Below, in pieces: positions 11,634-21,900 of a DNA stretch of 38,967 nucleotides. Made by a program: the position numbers and the translations under genes. The stretch spans positions 224,114 through 263,080 of the forward strand of contig QEOQ01000460.1 of the NCBI GenBank assembly GCA_010279815.1. Direction: 5' to 3'. Under the pieces are notes generated by a model. That model had not been told where the DNA came from and did not search any database. It saw nothing but the letters and a program-made list of their open reading frames with translations. Every line of letters starts with the position of its first letter. The stretch's first letter is position 1. The stretch is from Brachionus plicatilis (lineage: Eukaryota; Rotifera; Eurotatoria; Ploima; Brachionidae).

Positions 11634-12696
11634 GGTATAATTTTTTGTGTTTGAATTACAAAATGTATCCAATGTTGAAATAGCATTGAAAAAGTGCGAT
11701 GTTTCAAATTATTTTTTTCAGTCTCAAATAAAAAAATAATTTTAAGTCAATATTGCAAATATGAAACAAAAACTTGTATTTTTTTTAAATTTTAATTTTT
11801 AACTCTGTCAAAATGACTAAAGTCAAAATTTATAAAGAAAAGAACAAAGTTTTTCGGGTCTAGTCGGTTAGGTGAACTATGGTTCATCAATTATTGGAAC
11901 AACTCTTGTTCTCAGGTTTTTTGAATTATGTGAACTATTAGTTCACCTAATCTATTTTTCATCTATTTAGAAAAAAAAATAAATCTAATATTAAATAAAT
12001 AATAATTCAATTGATAAATAAGAATTAAAAAACAATTATTTAAAAAATTTAAATTTGGGCGGAGTAGGTAAAATATGTGAAATAGATGAGTCTTTGTTTC
12101 CCAAAGTCAAACACTTGAAGGATGATAAATTAATTTTAATTATCTTTAATTTTTATTATTTATGCTATTTAATATGGTAATACTAGGTCAACTAGATCAG
12201 AGCAAATTCTATTTCTAAAACTCCTTCAAATTAAAAAAAAACAAAAAATTTTAAACTTAATTTTTATTTTTTTATCAGTTTTGAGAATTAGGCATTCTAT
12301 TCAATATACATAAAAAAATATCATAGAAGAATATCATAGATAAAACTGTTGAGTGATTAGAGCTCATTGAGATTTGAGTGGACGACCACGAGGTCTCTTT
12401 TGTAAAGAACCAACTAGTTTAGGATCCTTGTGCGGCGAGTTTGTTATTGTTTTTTTTGTTTAAATAAAATTATTCAAAAGTTAAAAAGAGATTTTCAATA
12501 TTTTTCAAATTTCCAAATAAAAATTAAACTCATTCTATTTCACAAAAGAGTTTAATTTCAAATATGAAGATGCTTGCGATATTAACTTAAAATTATTTTT
12601 TTTTTGAAACTGAAAAAAATAAATGAAACATCGCACTTTTTCAATGTTATTTCAACATTGGATACATTTTATAATTCAAACACAAAAAATTGAACC
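11634..12696 (+). mobile_element. Merlin (ISXO2-like) DNA transposon remnant
   Basis: Two arms of about 110-120 bp, at 11634-11760 and 12560-12696, are inverted copies of each other, sharing for example GAAACATCGCACTTTTTCAA and CATTGGATACATTTT. Both ends start with GG (GGTATAATTTTTTG and, reversed, GGTTCAATTTTTTG). Between them a plus-strand frame at 12046-12180 reads GGVGKICEIDESLFPKVKH. This resembles the first catalytic Asp block (EIDES) of ISXO2/Merlin transposases; the Asp codon is 12085-12087. Merlin elements make 8-9 bp target duplications. Here the 9 bp on each side, AAATCAATT and AAATGGTTT, match at 6 of 9 positions, so the duplication is decayed or absent. The rest of the transposase is lost, so this is a dead copy. 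Confidence 0.65.
12364..12459 (-). pseudogene. Short frame with AT-hook-like motif inside the Merlin element
   Basis: A 31-codon minus-strand frame between stops ends in KRPRGRPLKSQ-stop. KRPRGRP matches the core of an AT-hook, a minor-groove DNA-binding motif (PRGRP flanked by basic residues). The patch at 12361-12440 is GC-richer than the rest of the element. There is no ATG in this frame, so it would have to be a terminal exon or a relic. The plus strand is also open here (SGRPRG), so chance cannot be excluded. Confidence 0.3.
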
Positions 12697-12896
12697 AAAT
12701 GGTTTTTTAAATAGATTTTGTTTCAATTAAAAATAGTGTTTCATCACATATTTTTATTATATTATCTTTTGGAATTAATTGAACAAAATTGGCAAATAAA
12801 TAACTTTTTATTAAAACAAAAAATCAATCAAATAATTTTAAGTTTGCTTTCATAGGGATTAGTTTCTTTATTTGAGATTCGAGATCAGATCTTCAA

Positions 12897-13084
12897 TTTT
12901 ATTTTTGACATTATTTTCTTAGTTAACGATTTGACATTTATAATTTTGACATTAAAGTATTGCCATTAGATTTTAGTAGATCTTTTTTAACAAAATTGTA
13001 TGTAAAAAATTTAATAATTTAAATAATTTAAATTATGTTATCAAGCCAGACCAACTAAAACTCTCTTCAAACAAATCTGCTTAA
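12897..13084 (+). repeat. Direct duplicate, left copy, next to assembly gap
   Basis: This 188-bp segment recurs at 13297-13480, differing only by a few bases and a 4-bp indel in the T/A-rich middle. The two copies abut the N run on both sides. This is the expected picture when two contig ends, or two alleles, overlap but were scaffolded with a gap between them. Confidence 0.9.
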
Positions 13085-13296
13085 NNNNNNNNNNNNNNNN
13101 NNNNNNNNNNNNNNNNNNNNNNNNNNNNNNNNNNNNNNNNNNNNNNNNNNNNNNNNNNNNNNNNNNNNNNNNNNNNNNNNNNNNNNNNNNNNNNNNNNNN
13201 NNNNNNNNNNNNNNNNNNNNNNNNNNNNNNNNNNNNNNNNNNNNNNNNNNNNNNNNNNNNNNNNNNNNNNNNNNNNNNNNNNNNNNNNNNNNNNNN
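13085..13296. other. Assembly gap (212 N)
   Basis: This is a run of 212 undetermined bases. Any reading frame crossing it is an artefact. Its true length may be zero or negative, because the flanks duplicate each other. Confidence 0.99.
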
Positions 13297-13480
13297 TTTT
13301 ATTTTTGACATTATTTTCTTAGTTAACGATTTGACATTTATAATTTTGACATTAAAGTATTGCCATTAGATTTTAGTAGATCTTTTTTAACAAAAAAGTA
13401 AAAAATTTAATAATTTAAATAATTTAAATTATGTTATCAAGCCAGACCAACTAAAACTCTCTTCAAACAAATCTGCTTAA
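13297..13480 (+). repeat. Direct duplicate, right copy, next to assembly gap
   Basis: This is the second copy of 12897-13084, ending in the same CAAATCTGCTTAA. It stops 16 bp before the stop codon of the amidase gene, so the repeated sequence is that gene's 3' flank. Confidence 0.9.
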
Positions 13481-13496
13481 TCCGATTAAAATCTAT

Positions 13497-15125
13497 TTAT
13501 TTAAATATTAGTATAATTAAAGTTAAAAAAGAAATATTTAAATTCAATTTAGTTCGTGTACTAATATTGGATAAAGGCATCCTAGAAGGTAACTTAGCGA
13601 CTTCAAAAAATCTTTCAAAGGTTTGAGCAATTTTGAATACCTTGTTCAGCTGATCAGGTTTGCTCATCAAACTTAGGCCGATAGGTAAACCATCTGGGGC
13701 ATTTTCACTTTTTTCAGAGAACCCAACAGGCAAATTAAGAGTCGGCAAGCCAGTTAATATTCCAAAAATAACAACTGAAGTCAAAAAATCGCTATCTTCT
13801 TTTTGTTCACGAAGATCAGGCAGATTAGTTGAAGTTGGTATTATGATGCAATCCAGATCATGTTGTTCATACCATTTAAAAATCAAATTTTTCATTTCTT
13901 CAACCTTTAAATCAAAAATATTGCACTCAGATTGATCATTAGCTAAAATTAAACTAATATTAAAATCTTCTCTCCAGTAATCATTTAAAAATTTGCTTTT
14001 AAATAATTGCTCAAAAGTTCTAAACGGAGAGTCGGACTCAAATCGTTGCACATCACCAAAATAGTAGTCCATTGATTTTTTTTTACTACTGATTAAGCAT
14101 TGAACATAAGAATCAAACATATTGTCTAATAGATAAAATAAATTTTCAAATTCAGTTTTATTGAGGAAAAATTCTTGAACAGAAAGACCCAAAATCTTAA
14201 ATCTATTGATTGTTCTTTCAAAAGCCAACTTGACTTCTTGGTCTATTTCGTATTTGGATCCGAATCTTTGATTGTCCAAAAAACTTAAATTAAAGTTGTC
14301 TACAAAGTTGGAAATGACTCCAATTTTAAGCTGGTCAAGAGGAATTTTATTTGAAAATTCGTGACGGATGGAATCATTTTGAGCCATTATTGAAAATGTA
14401 GTCACTAAATCATCAAGGTGTTTGGCAAAAGGCCCGACTGTATCAGCTTTTTCGAACAAAGGTATTATTCCATCTAACGGTGTGGTGTTTAAGGCAGGTC
14501 TGAGTGAAAATATGCCGTTGAAAGAACCGGGATACAAAACAGATCCTGAAGTATCCGTGCCGAGAGAAATCACCGACAAGCCTGAGGATACAGCAGCGCC
14601 TGAACCAAAACTACTTGGCCCACAACTACGCTCTGAATCAAAGGGATTCATACATTCTCCCACTATTTCACTTATTCTGTTTCCATATGCCAGCTCTCCA
14701 AGGTTTGTTTTGAATAAAATAATTGCTCCCTGAGCCAAAAGTCTGTCTATCACTAGAGCGTTCTTATTTGGTATGGAGTAGCGTAGAGATTTTATACCAC
14801 CAGTGGTTGGAATTCCAGTTACATCTATGTTGTCTTTGACTGCTAATGGAACACAGTGAAGGAGACCCTTGAATTTTTTGTTTCTATGAAAATAATTGTC
14901 CAAATCAGCTGCCTGTTGAAGAGCAATTGGGTTGTTGCTGATAATGGCATTTATCATAGGATTGTATTTAACAACTCGTCTCTGGAAAAATTGGACAATG
15001 TCAGTACAATTGCATTCACCGGATGATATTAATGAGTGTATAGTCTCTATTTTAAAATCAAAGTTCTTAAATGAAACAACTTCTTTTTGGCAAAAAAGCA
15101 CTAACGCTAAAACAAGCATCAACAT
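13497..15125 (-). CDS. Secreted-type amidase (amidase signature family)
   Basis: This is a 542-residue amidase-signature hydrolase in one exon. The family cleaves amide bonds with a Ser-cisSer-Lys triad. Here Lys97 sits in PLAVKDNIDVTG, the bridging serine is S171 or S172 in GPSSFGSGA, and the nucleophile is S195 in GTDTSGSVLYPGSFNG. The usual GGSSGG and DxGGS blocks are altered to GPSSFGS and DTSGS, but the triad residues remain. Residues 1-12 form a hydrophobic signal peptide or anchor, and the last 14 residues are again hydrophobic, so the protein could be secreted, lipid-anchored or membrane-held at both ends. It is related to fatty-acid amide hydrolases and to secreted fungal and plant amidases; the substrate is unknown. 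A TATA-like site lies 41-50 bp upstream of the ATG. Confidence 0.88.
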   Translation of the reverse strand: MLMLVLALVLFCQKEVVSFKNFDFKIETIHSLISSGECNCTDIVQFFQRRVVKYNPMINAIISNNPIALQQAADLDNYFHRNKKFKGLLHCVPLAVKDNIDVTGIPTTGGIKSLRYSIPNKNALVIDRLLAQGAIILFKTNLGELAYGNRISEIVGECMNPFDSERSCGPSSFGSGAAVSSGLSVISLGTDTSGSVLYPGSFNGIFSLRPALNTTPLDGIIPLFEKADTVGPFAKHLDDLVTTFSIMAQNDSIRHEFSNKIPLDQLKIGVISNFVDNFNLSFLDNQRFGSKYEIDQEVKLAFERTINRFKILGLSVQEFFLNKTEFENLFYLLDNMFDSYVQCLISSKKKSMDYYFGDVQRFESDSPFRTFEQLFKSKFLNDYWREDFNISLILANDQSECNIFDLKVEEMKNLIFKWYEQHDLDCIIIPTSTNLPDLREQKEDSDFLTSVVIFGILTGLPTLNLPVGFSEKSENAPDGLPIGLSLMSKPDQLNKVFKIAQTFERFFEVAKLPSRMPLSNISTRTKLNLNISFLTLIILIFK

Positions 15126-15165
15126 TTCTTTAAAACTAGTATTAAAACTTAATAAATACTTGTCT

Positions 15166-15175
15166 ATTTATATAA
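15166..15175 (-). promoter_or_regulatory. TATA-like box upstream of the amidase gene
   Basis: On the minus strand this reads TATATAAATA, a full TATA consensus, 41-50 bp before the amidase ATG. In such AT-rich DNA a chance match is likely, so the call rests mainly on position. Confidence 0.35.
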
Positions 15176-15906
15176 AATGTTGAACTGATATTGAGTTAGC
15201 AAATATTTATCTTAATATATTAATTATTTCTTAATGACTAAGACATCACTCATTTTTTTAAATAACGAAACGTAAAATACTAGCTAGATTTTAAATATTT
15301 AGTTAGTGAGTAAAATCAGATTTTTAATTAATTGTTGATAACCACATTTTTAATTAATTATAGTACAGTTAATTTTGATAAATGAGGTTTTTTTGGTCTA
15401 GCTTTTAGCTAATCAAGAGATAAAATTTTTTCATTTAAAATTTTCTTATTCATATAATATATAAGATGCATTCATTTTTTGAAATTAAAAAATTAAAAAG
15501 CTAAAAGGAAATTAAAAGAAATATTCAAGTCAATTTTTATATTCTGAAACAAGCTAAAACATTCTGTTAAATTTAAAATTAAATTTTAAAAGAGATAGAA
15601 ACAAAAATTATTTTTCTGATCATGAATCCCATTGCAGTCTATTTGTGTACTCATTTAATCTTGCATTAATGGAAACGTTTTAAAAATTATAATCTGGAAT
15701 TGATTAAAATTTAAGTGCTGGATAAAAAAAAATTTTTTAGTAAATTAAAATTGAAGTTTATTTTCTTAAATTAAATAATTTTAAATGTATCATTATGATT
15801 TCAATTTTTTAATCTAAATTTAGCTTCTGCAAAAACTGTGAAACGAATTGCGTATTGTTTTTATACTTTTTATATAAAAATAAGTATAATGTTAAATACA
15901 GTACTG
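15176..15906. other. Gene-free AT-rich stretch
   Basis: I see no coding frame, RNA gene or repeat pair in this stretch. Confidence 0.5.
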
Positions 15907-15956
15907 ATTCGTCACGTGGAATTTACGTAAATTTTCTTAAATTCCACGTGACGAAT
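15907..15956. repeat. Perfect 18-bp inverted repeat with CACGTG E-boxes
   Basis: ATTCGTCACGTGGAATTT (15907-15924) is followed, after a 14-bp spacer, by its exact reverse complement (15939-15956). Each arm contains CACGTG, the core of bHLH-ZIP binding sites, in the context GTCACGTG. It lies 45 bp left of the Tc1 element, outside that element's TA target. It may be the remains of another small element or a regulatory site; nothing here decides. Confidence 0.85.
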
Positions 15957-16001
15957 TTACGAACTTTATTCTTATTATTTTCAAAAAAATTGTTTAACCT
16001 A

Positions 16002-16779
16002 GCAGTTTGACCAATCTCCATTTATTTGTCACGATTTTTAATACCCTTATTATTAATACTTTATTCTTATTATCTTATTTGAAAAAAAAAATACCTTTTT
16101 TAAATGATTAATGTATGCTTAGAATTTAAATTTTTAATTTTTAAATGAATTTCATTTTGAAACTCCAAAATTGCCTCAACTGCTTCCTCATCATTTTGAA
16201 TATTTCTCTTTCACACAAATTCTTTCAATTCATTCCAAATAATTTCGATAGAATTCAAATCTGGTGACTTTGGAATAATTTTTACCTATCTAAATTTAAT
16301 AAATTAAACAGCTTTGTCTCGTCAACAAACACATAATTTTTTAAGTCAGAATCTTTATACTATTGATACCAAGTTAGACGCTGCAATTTTTGAAAATCGT
16401 TTAGCTTTGGGCATTTTCTTACACGACGCATTCGTAATCCTAACACAAAATTTTATTTTTATGTCTTAAAAATCATTTAATTTATTTTTAAGGTACCCAT
16501 TTTATATCTATATTTCCTAATGACGCTACCACTTATATTCTGTCCAAATTTTTCTTTAATTACAACAGCTAATTTGTGAGAAAGAGAAATATTCAAAATG
16601 ATGAGGAAGCACTTGAGGCAATTTTAGAGTTTCAAAGAAAACTTACTCCAGCTTAATGCCAAGCATACATTAATAATTTAAAAAAGGTATTTTTTTTCAA
16701 ATAAGATAATAAGAATAAAGTATTAATAATAAAGGTAATAAAAATCGTGATAAAAAAAAATGGAGATTGGTCAAACTGC
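16002..16779 (-). mobile_element. Fold-back Tc1/mariner element with broken transposase
   Basis: The ends read GCAGTTTGACCAATCTCCAT and its reverse complement, and both abut TA (16000-16001 and 16780-16781), the Tc1/mariner target. Inverted arms of about 200 bp (16002-16205 and 16570-16779) both carry the 3' end of a transposase gene. On the minus strand an N-terminal helix-turn-helix-like stretch (KEKFGQNISGSVIRKY, near 16500-16570) is followed by NYVFVDETK (near 16290-16330) and SPDLNSIEIIWNELKEFV with a stop (near 16215-16270). The plus strand of the right arm repeats the C-terminal part (FVRKRNIQNDEEALEAI). Stops and frameshifts make it inactive. The structure suggests one end was replaced by an inverted copy of the other. 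Confidence 0.8.
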
Positions 16780-17006
16780 TAGTTCAAACAATGTCTTTGA
16801 AAAGCATTTTTTCATTAAATAAAATTAATTTACAAAATTTTACCATTTTTTACAAGAAAAAAATTCAAAATTTACTTAAATTTTCTTTTTGTCAAAAAAA
16901 GCAATAGAAACTCTGAATTTTTTTTTTGAGTGAAAATTTACCAAAATTTACATAAATTCGGCCATTTTTGGCCAAAGTAAAATAACGAATTTCATTTTGA
17001 AACTCC

Positions 17007-17265
17007 GTGGTAGAAGAAGTAGCATTGTTGTTAGTAGTTGTTGGCCGTTGGCCGTTAAACGTTGATAATTGGCCGTTGACCGCTGATAGTTGTTGGAAGT
17101 GGTTTGAAGTTGGTTGTGTTGTTGTTGGAAGTTTGTTGTTGGAAGTTTGTTGTTGGAAGTTTGTTGTTGGAAGTTTGTTGTTGAAAGAAAGTTGTTGGAA
17201 GAAAGTTGTTTGTAGTTTGGGGTTGTTAGTAGTGGGTGATTGTTGGCCGTTGATATTTGTTTATT
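17007..17265 (+). repeat. G/T-rich minisatellite
   Basis: One strand is almost pure G, T and A for about 250 bp. The core is four to five tandem copies of a 14-bp unit, GTTGTTGGAAGTTT, near 17125-17185, with looser flanking units such as TTGGCCGTTGGCCGTT. The long reading frame through it is a by-product of the repeat. It begins directly after a 20-bp match to the Tc1 element's 3' coding end. Confidence 0.85.
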
Positions 17266-17371
17266 TTTTTTAATTAAAATATGTGTTTTTTTTTAAATTA
17301 ATAAACATATTTAATTACCTTAAATTTTTATTTTTTTATGATCTTTTAACCACTTTTTTTTCAGCGAGGCA

Positions 17372-17486
17372 GTCCAAAATTCTGCCCGTCAAGCTGAATG
17401 GCTAAATGACCGCCCGCCACAATGTTGACCTTATCTTTGACTGTCCGCTTTTTTTAAACGGTCCAAAATTCTGCCCGTCAAGCTGA
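17372..17486 (+). repeat. Dispersed repeat, two direct copies
   Basis: The same 26-bp word, beginning GTCCAAAATTCTGCCCG, occurs at 17372-17397 and 17461-17486. A relative in reverse orientation lies at about 22630-22725, between CCDC33 and WDPCP. The family also shares TGACCGCCCG. No coding sequence is seen; it is probably a small non-autonomous element. Confidence 0.7.
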
Positions 17487-18960
17487 CCTGCTTGACTTGG
17501 ACTTTTTCTAAAATAAAATAATTTTAAGTCATGACTTTGACTTAAATTTTTGTGACTTAGACTTAAAACCGTGACTTTAAAACAAGTCTGATTTTTATTG
17601 ATTTTAAAATTTTTAAACTGAAATAATTTTAAAGATTTTTCAGACTCTGCTAATTAACTGTAATTAAGTATAGTTTTTGTGGTGTCAATTTTTAATTTTA
17701 AAGTCATAATTTTTTAAATTTTTAATTAAAAATATGAAAAAACGACTTATTTAAGAAATTCAAACCCTGTCTGGTACTTCTATTTGGTTGTCATGAGACC
17801 GTCACCACTCTTTTCCCGGTCACTATTAGACTAGGACGATGAATGTGATCGTATATGGATCTGGTCCAGTATTCGACCTCAAAAAAATAATGTAAAAGGC
17901 GCAGGGTAACCAACCACGAAGTTTAATTAACCTTTTTCATATACTAACTAATTTGATTTAAATCTTCTTTTGAGTATATCTATTATTATTATTAGGAGTA
18001 TACTTTGAGAATTTGTTAAAATGCAATGTTTACTTGAATTGACAAAACTTGATCGATACATCAAATAGCTTTATTTTCAAAAGAAAATAAAAATAAAAAT
18101 AAAATCTGAATCTGTCATGTACTTTAAAAATTATTTTTTTGAAGTTAAGTAAAAATTTTGACTTTAAATTTTAACGTTCTGGCCAACTATGATTTGAATA
18201 TTCTTTTAATGACAAACTATTTGGTTTTAAAGACTTTCAAACCGATATTTGAAAAAGTATGAATTAAAAAAAGATATTTAAAATGTAATAATCAAATATT
18301 TGTTAAAAAAGACATAAATGCACAATGTTTTCAAAATTGATTTTTTGAAATACTGCTCAGAAACTTTATATATTTTCCTTTTTCCTTTGAATAAAAATTA
18401 TCATATAAGCAAAAAATATTCAGTAAAAAAAAGCCTTGTTATTATTGTTGAATATTTCTAAATTTTTCTCCTAAATAATATCGAAAGATTAGATTTAATG
18501 TTCATCAAAATGTTTTTTCTTCATCAATATTAACATTTATTTATATTTAAAACAAATTTTTAAGATAAAAAGTGGAGAATTTTACTTTTCTTAATTTATT
18601 TTTATCCATTTCTCATTTTTATTTTTAAGCCTACTTTTTAATTTCATTTAGTTCAATTCCAAAAGGTTTTTGAAGTTTTTTTTAAACCAAAAAACTAATT
18701 TAGGGTAGAATGATTCATTTAATGAGTTGATCACATTATATATTTTTTAATTTAAATAGTTAAAATATCTAAAAAAAAAATTTTCAGAACAAAAGTAATT
18801 TTTTAAGATAACAATTCAACGATATATTGTTTAGTTCTTTTTTAATCTAGTACGATTAAAAAAAAGTGTTTACTTTTACCTTAAAAGAGTGCTAGCAACC
18901 AAACTCAAACAAAATTAAAAAATTTCTTTTTGAATTGGAATAATTAGCAAATTTCTCAAG
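17487..18960. other. Gene-free stretch with GACTT-rich repeat debris
   Basis: The part at 17490-17590 is rich in GACTT/AAGTC words and ends in AACAAGTCTG, resembling the end of the hAT-like MITE at 31649-32515. The rest, to the CCDC33 start, is plain AT-rich sequence; the CCDC33 promoter should be here but shows no clear motif. Confidence 0.5.
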
Positions 18961-21900
18961 ATGGCTCAACCGAGGACAAATTTGATTTCCCATGTATGCG
19001 ATAAAGGCTTGGAAATAGTTGAAATGATTGTTCATACAGCTGCTAACATCCCACTAGTAGATAATAATCCTCCATTTTGTTTTGTAACAGGGTAAACCAC
19101 TCATTAAATAAATCTTAAATTTTCTAAATTTTAAATAGACAGTCAAAGCAGTCAATGAGCTCTAAAGACGAAGTCGAAAAGCCAAATGCAACAGTTCCTT
19201 TAGAAGGCCAATTTCCGGTTTGGAATGATATTTTATTTGTCGAATCAATGGAAGAAAATGCTTTAAATGAGGAACTTTACATTTTGGTTATTGATGAGTC
19301 ACATAACAAAAATATTGCTGAATTTCGGATTCCATGGGATTGGCTAACACCATTTAATCAATACCATTTGGAGTTGAATATGGTAAAATTTTATATTTGA
19401 ATTAAATTTAGACCCAATTTTTGAAAATTTTACCATTTTTGAATACAGAATTTGGGACGGAAAACTTCTGAAACTTTGAAGTTATATGTTTCATTGACCA
19501 GAAAAACAAGTGCATTAGCCCAAAAAGAATTCAAATATTATGGTCTTGAAGTAAATTTCAGAATGATTTAAAATTAATTTCTTAAATTTAATATTAAGAT
19601 GTTGCTTACTCATTTTGATAATCCAGTATCTCAAAAGATTTCACTATATACTGCGGCACGAATTGTGCCAAACTATTATAATTATAAGTAATGTTTAAGA
19701 ATCAAAAAAATTGATTTATTAAAAATTATTTGTATGCTTTTAGAAACACATTTTTAAAGTCATCTGAATCATCCATAATGTTCAATTCGATATATTTTCC
19801 TTCTCCGGCTAAAAACAACTTCAAAACACCCTCATTTAGTATGGAGGGCCGTCCTCAAGTAAGACTTGAAGCTTTCAAGATTTCTAATATTCGAATCTTT
19901 TTTATTATGCGGAAATGCCTTGAAAAAAATCAATGCTTTATTAAGACTTCAATATTTCTTGTTTTTCACAAGTCCGGACTTTTTTTAATTTTTTTTTTAA
20001 GTTAAGTCAAAACTTTGACTCTGACTTCTCACCATTTTGACTTAATACTTTGACTTTTGACCAACTCTGCTACTTACTCTTACATACAAATAAAAATCCG
20101 AACTTTATTTAGAATCAAACTTGTTTTTAAGCAACAAGTTTAATTCAAAGTCATGACTTAAATTTATTTTTAAAGTCAAAATTAATATTTTAGTTGTGGA
20201 TTTTTTCCGTTCCAAGTGGTAATTATGGAGGTTAAACAAGTGTTTTTTAAAAAAAATTTAAAGTCCGGTCTTGGACTTTTCTTTTAATGACTTGGAATTT
20301 TTTTTGGGACTTTTAAACAACTCTGTTTAATTTAAAACGACCCTCTTAGGTTTGGGGGATACGAAATACAAACAATTCTAAAAATTCAAAAATCCATTCA
20401 CCACTTTATCATACTAAAATGTACCATCGTTAAAATGTAAAATTAAGTTAAAACCGTTTAAGAATGAATATTAAGTTTAAGCCATTATTCAATTCATTAT
20501 AATCAATTTCTTTAATACAAATAAAATAATAAATATTTTTAAAACTTTTATCCAGATAAAATCGATTACTTTAGAATGTTTAGCCATGATAATTCATCTT
20601 TATTTTTGAGCCAATACCTTAAAAATCAAAAAAATAAAATTTATCTAAAGTATCTCATTGAATTGTGTGTTGATCTAGCGAAAATATTTAATAATTTATA
20701 TTAAAATAAAATAAAATTTTTCCAAATTTGAAGGTGACTTTAGCAACACGAGCGTCTTCTATTCCGATTTGGAACCACAGTTTTATGTTTGCATCTAAAG
20801 AAGAAAAAGATGCGATGTTCAACGAAAAATTGGATGCAGCTATAGTCATAGAATTTTTTGCATTTAGTAAATGTAAGTTTATTAAAATTTGGAGAATTTT
20901 TTTTTTAATTTTTCCACAGTTAATAAAATGTGGTCTATTAAAAATCTTCTTGGTTGGTGTAAAATTAAGCTTGATCAAAGATGTGGTGATCAATTACAGG
21001 AAGACAAAACAATGGCAGGTCTTCGAACCGAAGACATGTTAATCGAAACAGATGGATCACTAGTTGGTCAAGCGTCAAAACATTTGACTGCTGAAGTGGT
21101 TTTACGAATGGTTCCAGAAAAATGCCCGAGAAAAACTTTAAATTCACAAACTCTGGCAAGTTTACCTATCCTTGATTCTTATTACTATGAAGATGATATA
21201 AAAAAAAATATTGAACCAGTTTATTTACAACCTAAATTCAAGAATAGGACTCGGACTCCGGAACCGATCAAGGTGAATCGGACGCCAAGAGTAGTTCATA
21301 GTCCAAGGCCAAATGAAATCATTCCCAAAGTGGTACACAGTGAAAGACAAAATGAGTTAATTTCAACACCAAGACAAAATGGAAATTTTTTAAACTATCT
21401 TAAAACCAATGTTACAGATTTTAGCAATGTTAAAATAAGAGATCCAGATCGTTTATTGCTGTTTCAAAGAGATGATTTTTCCGAAATACCCATTGATTAT
21501 CGCTATGCATTTCTAAGCTACCAACAACCAAATAGCACTGACATGGAAGGATGGGTTAGTTATTACTCTAATTTAATTAATGCCTACAAAGCTTTGGTCA
21601 AAAAAATGAATGAAGACATTGTTTTGTACAGACAGCAATTGAGAAATTTAGAACTTTCCAATAACCAGTTGAGCTCTAAAATGAATAACTTCGAAGACAA
21701 AAAGCAGGCTTTGTTAAAACTAGCTGAAATAAATGAAACTGACAAGACCAAACTAAATCAATCATTTAGTATTAATTAAAATAATCAGAATTTCTTTTAT
21801 TGTTTTTAATTTCAAAGTTGAATTAAAAACTCGAATTGCTATCAAGACCAACGAAAATGTGGTGCTCAAAGACCAAATTGATAGACTACGACGTGAATTA

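Noticed and set aside
13081..13311. Frame running through the first N gap
   Set aside because: It consists almost entirely of undetermined bases.
17007..17273. 88-codon frame on the plus strand
   Set aside because: It is the translation of the G/T-rich tandem repeat, with low-complexity V, L, W and C runs and no relation to a protein family.
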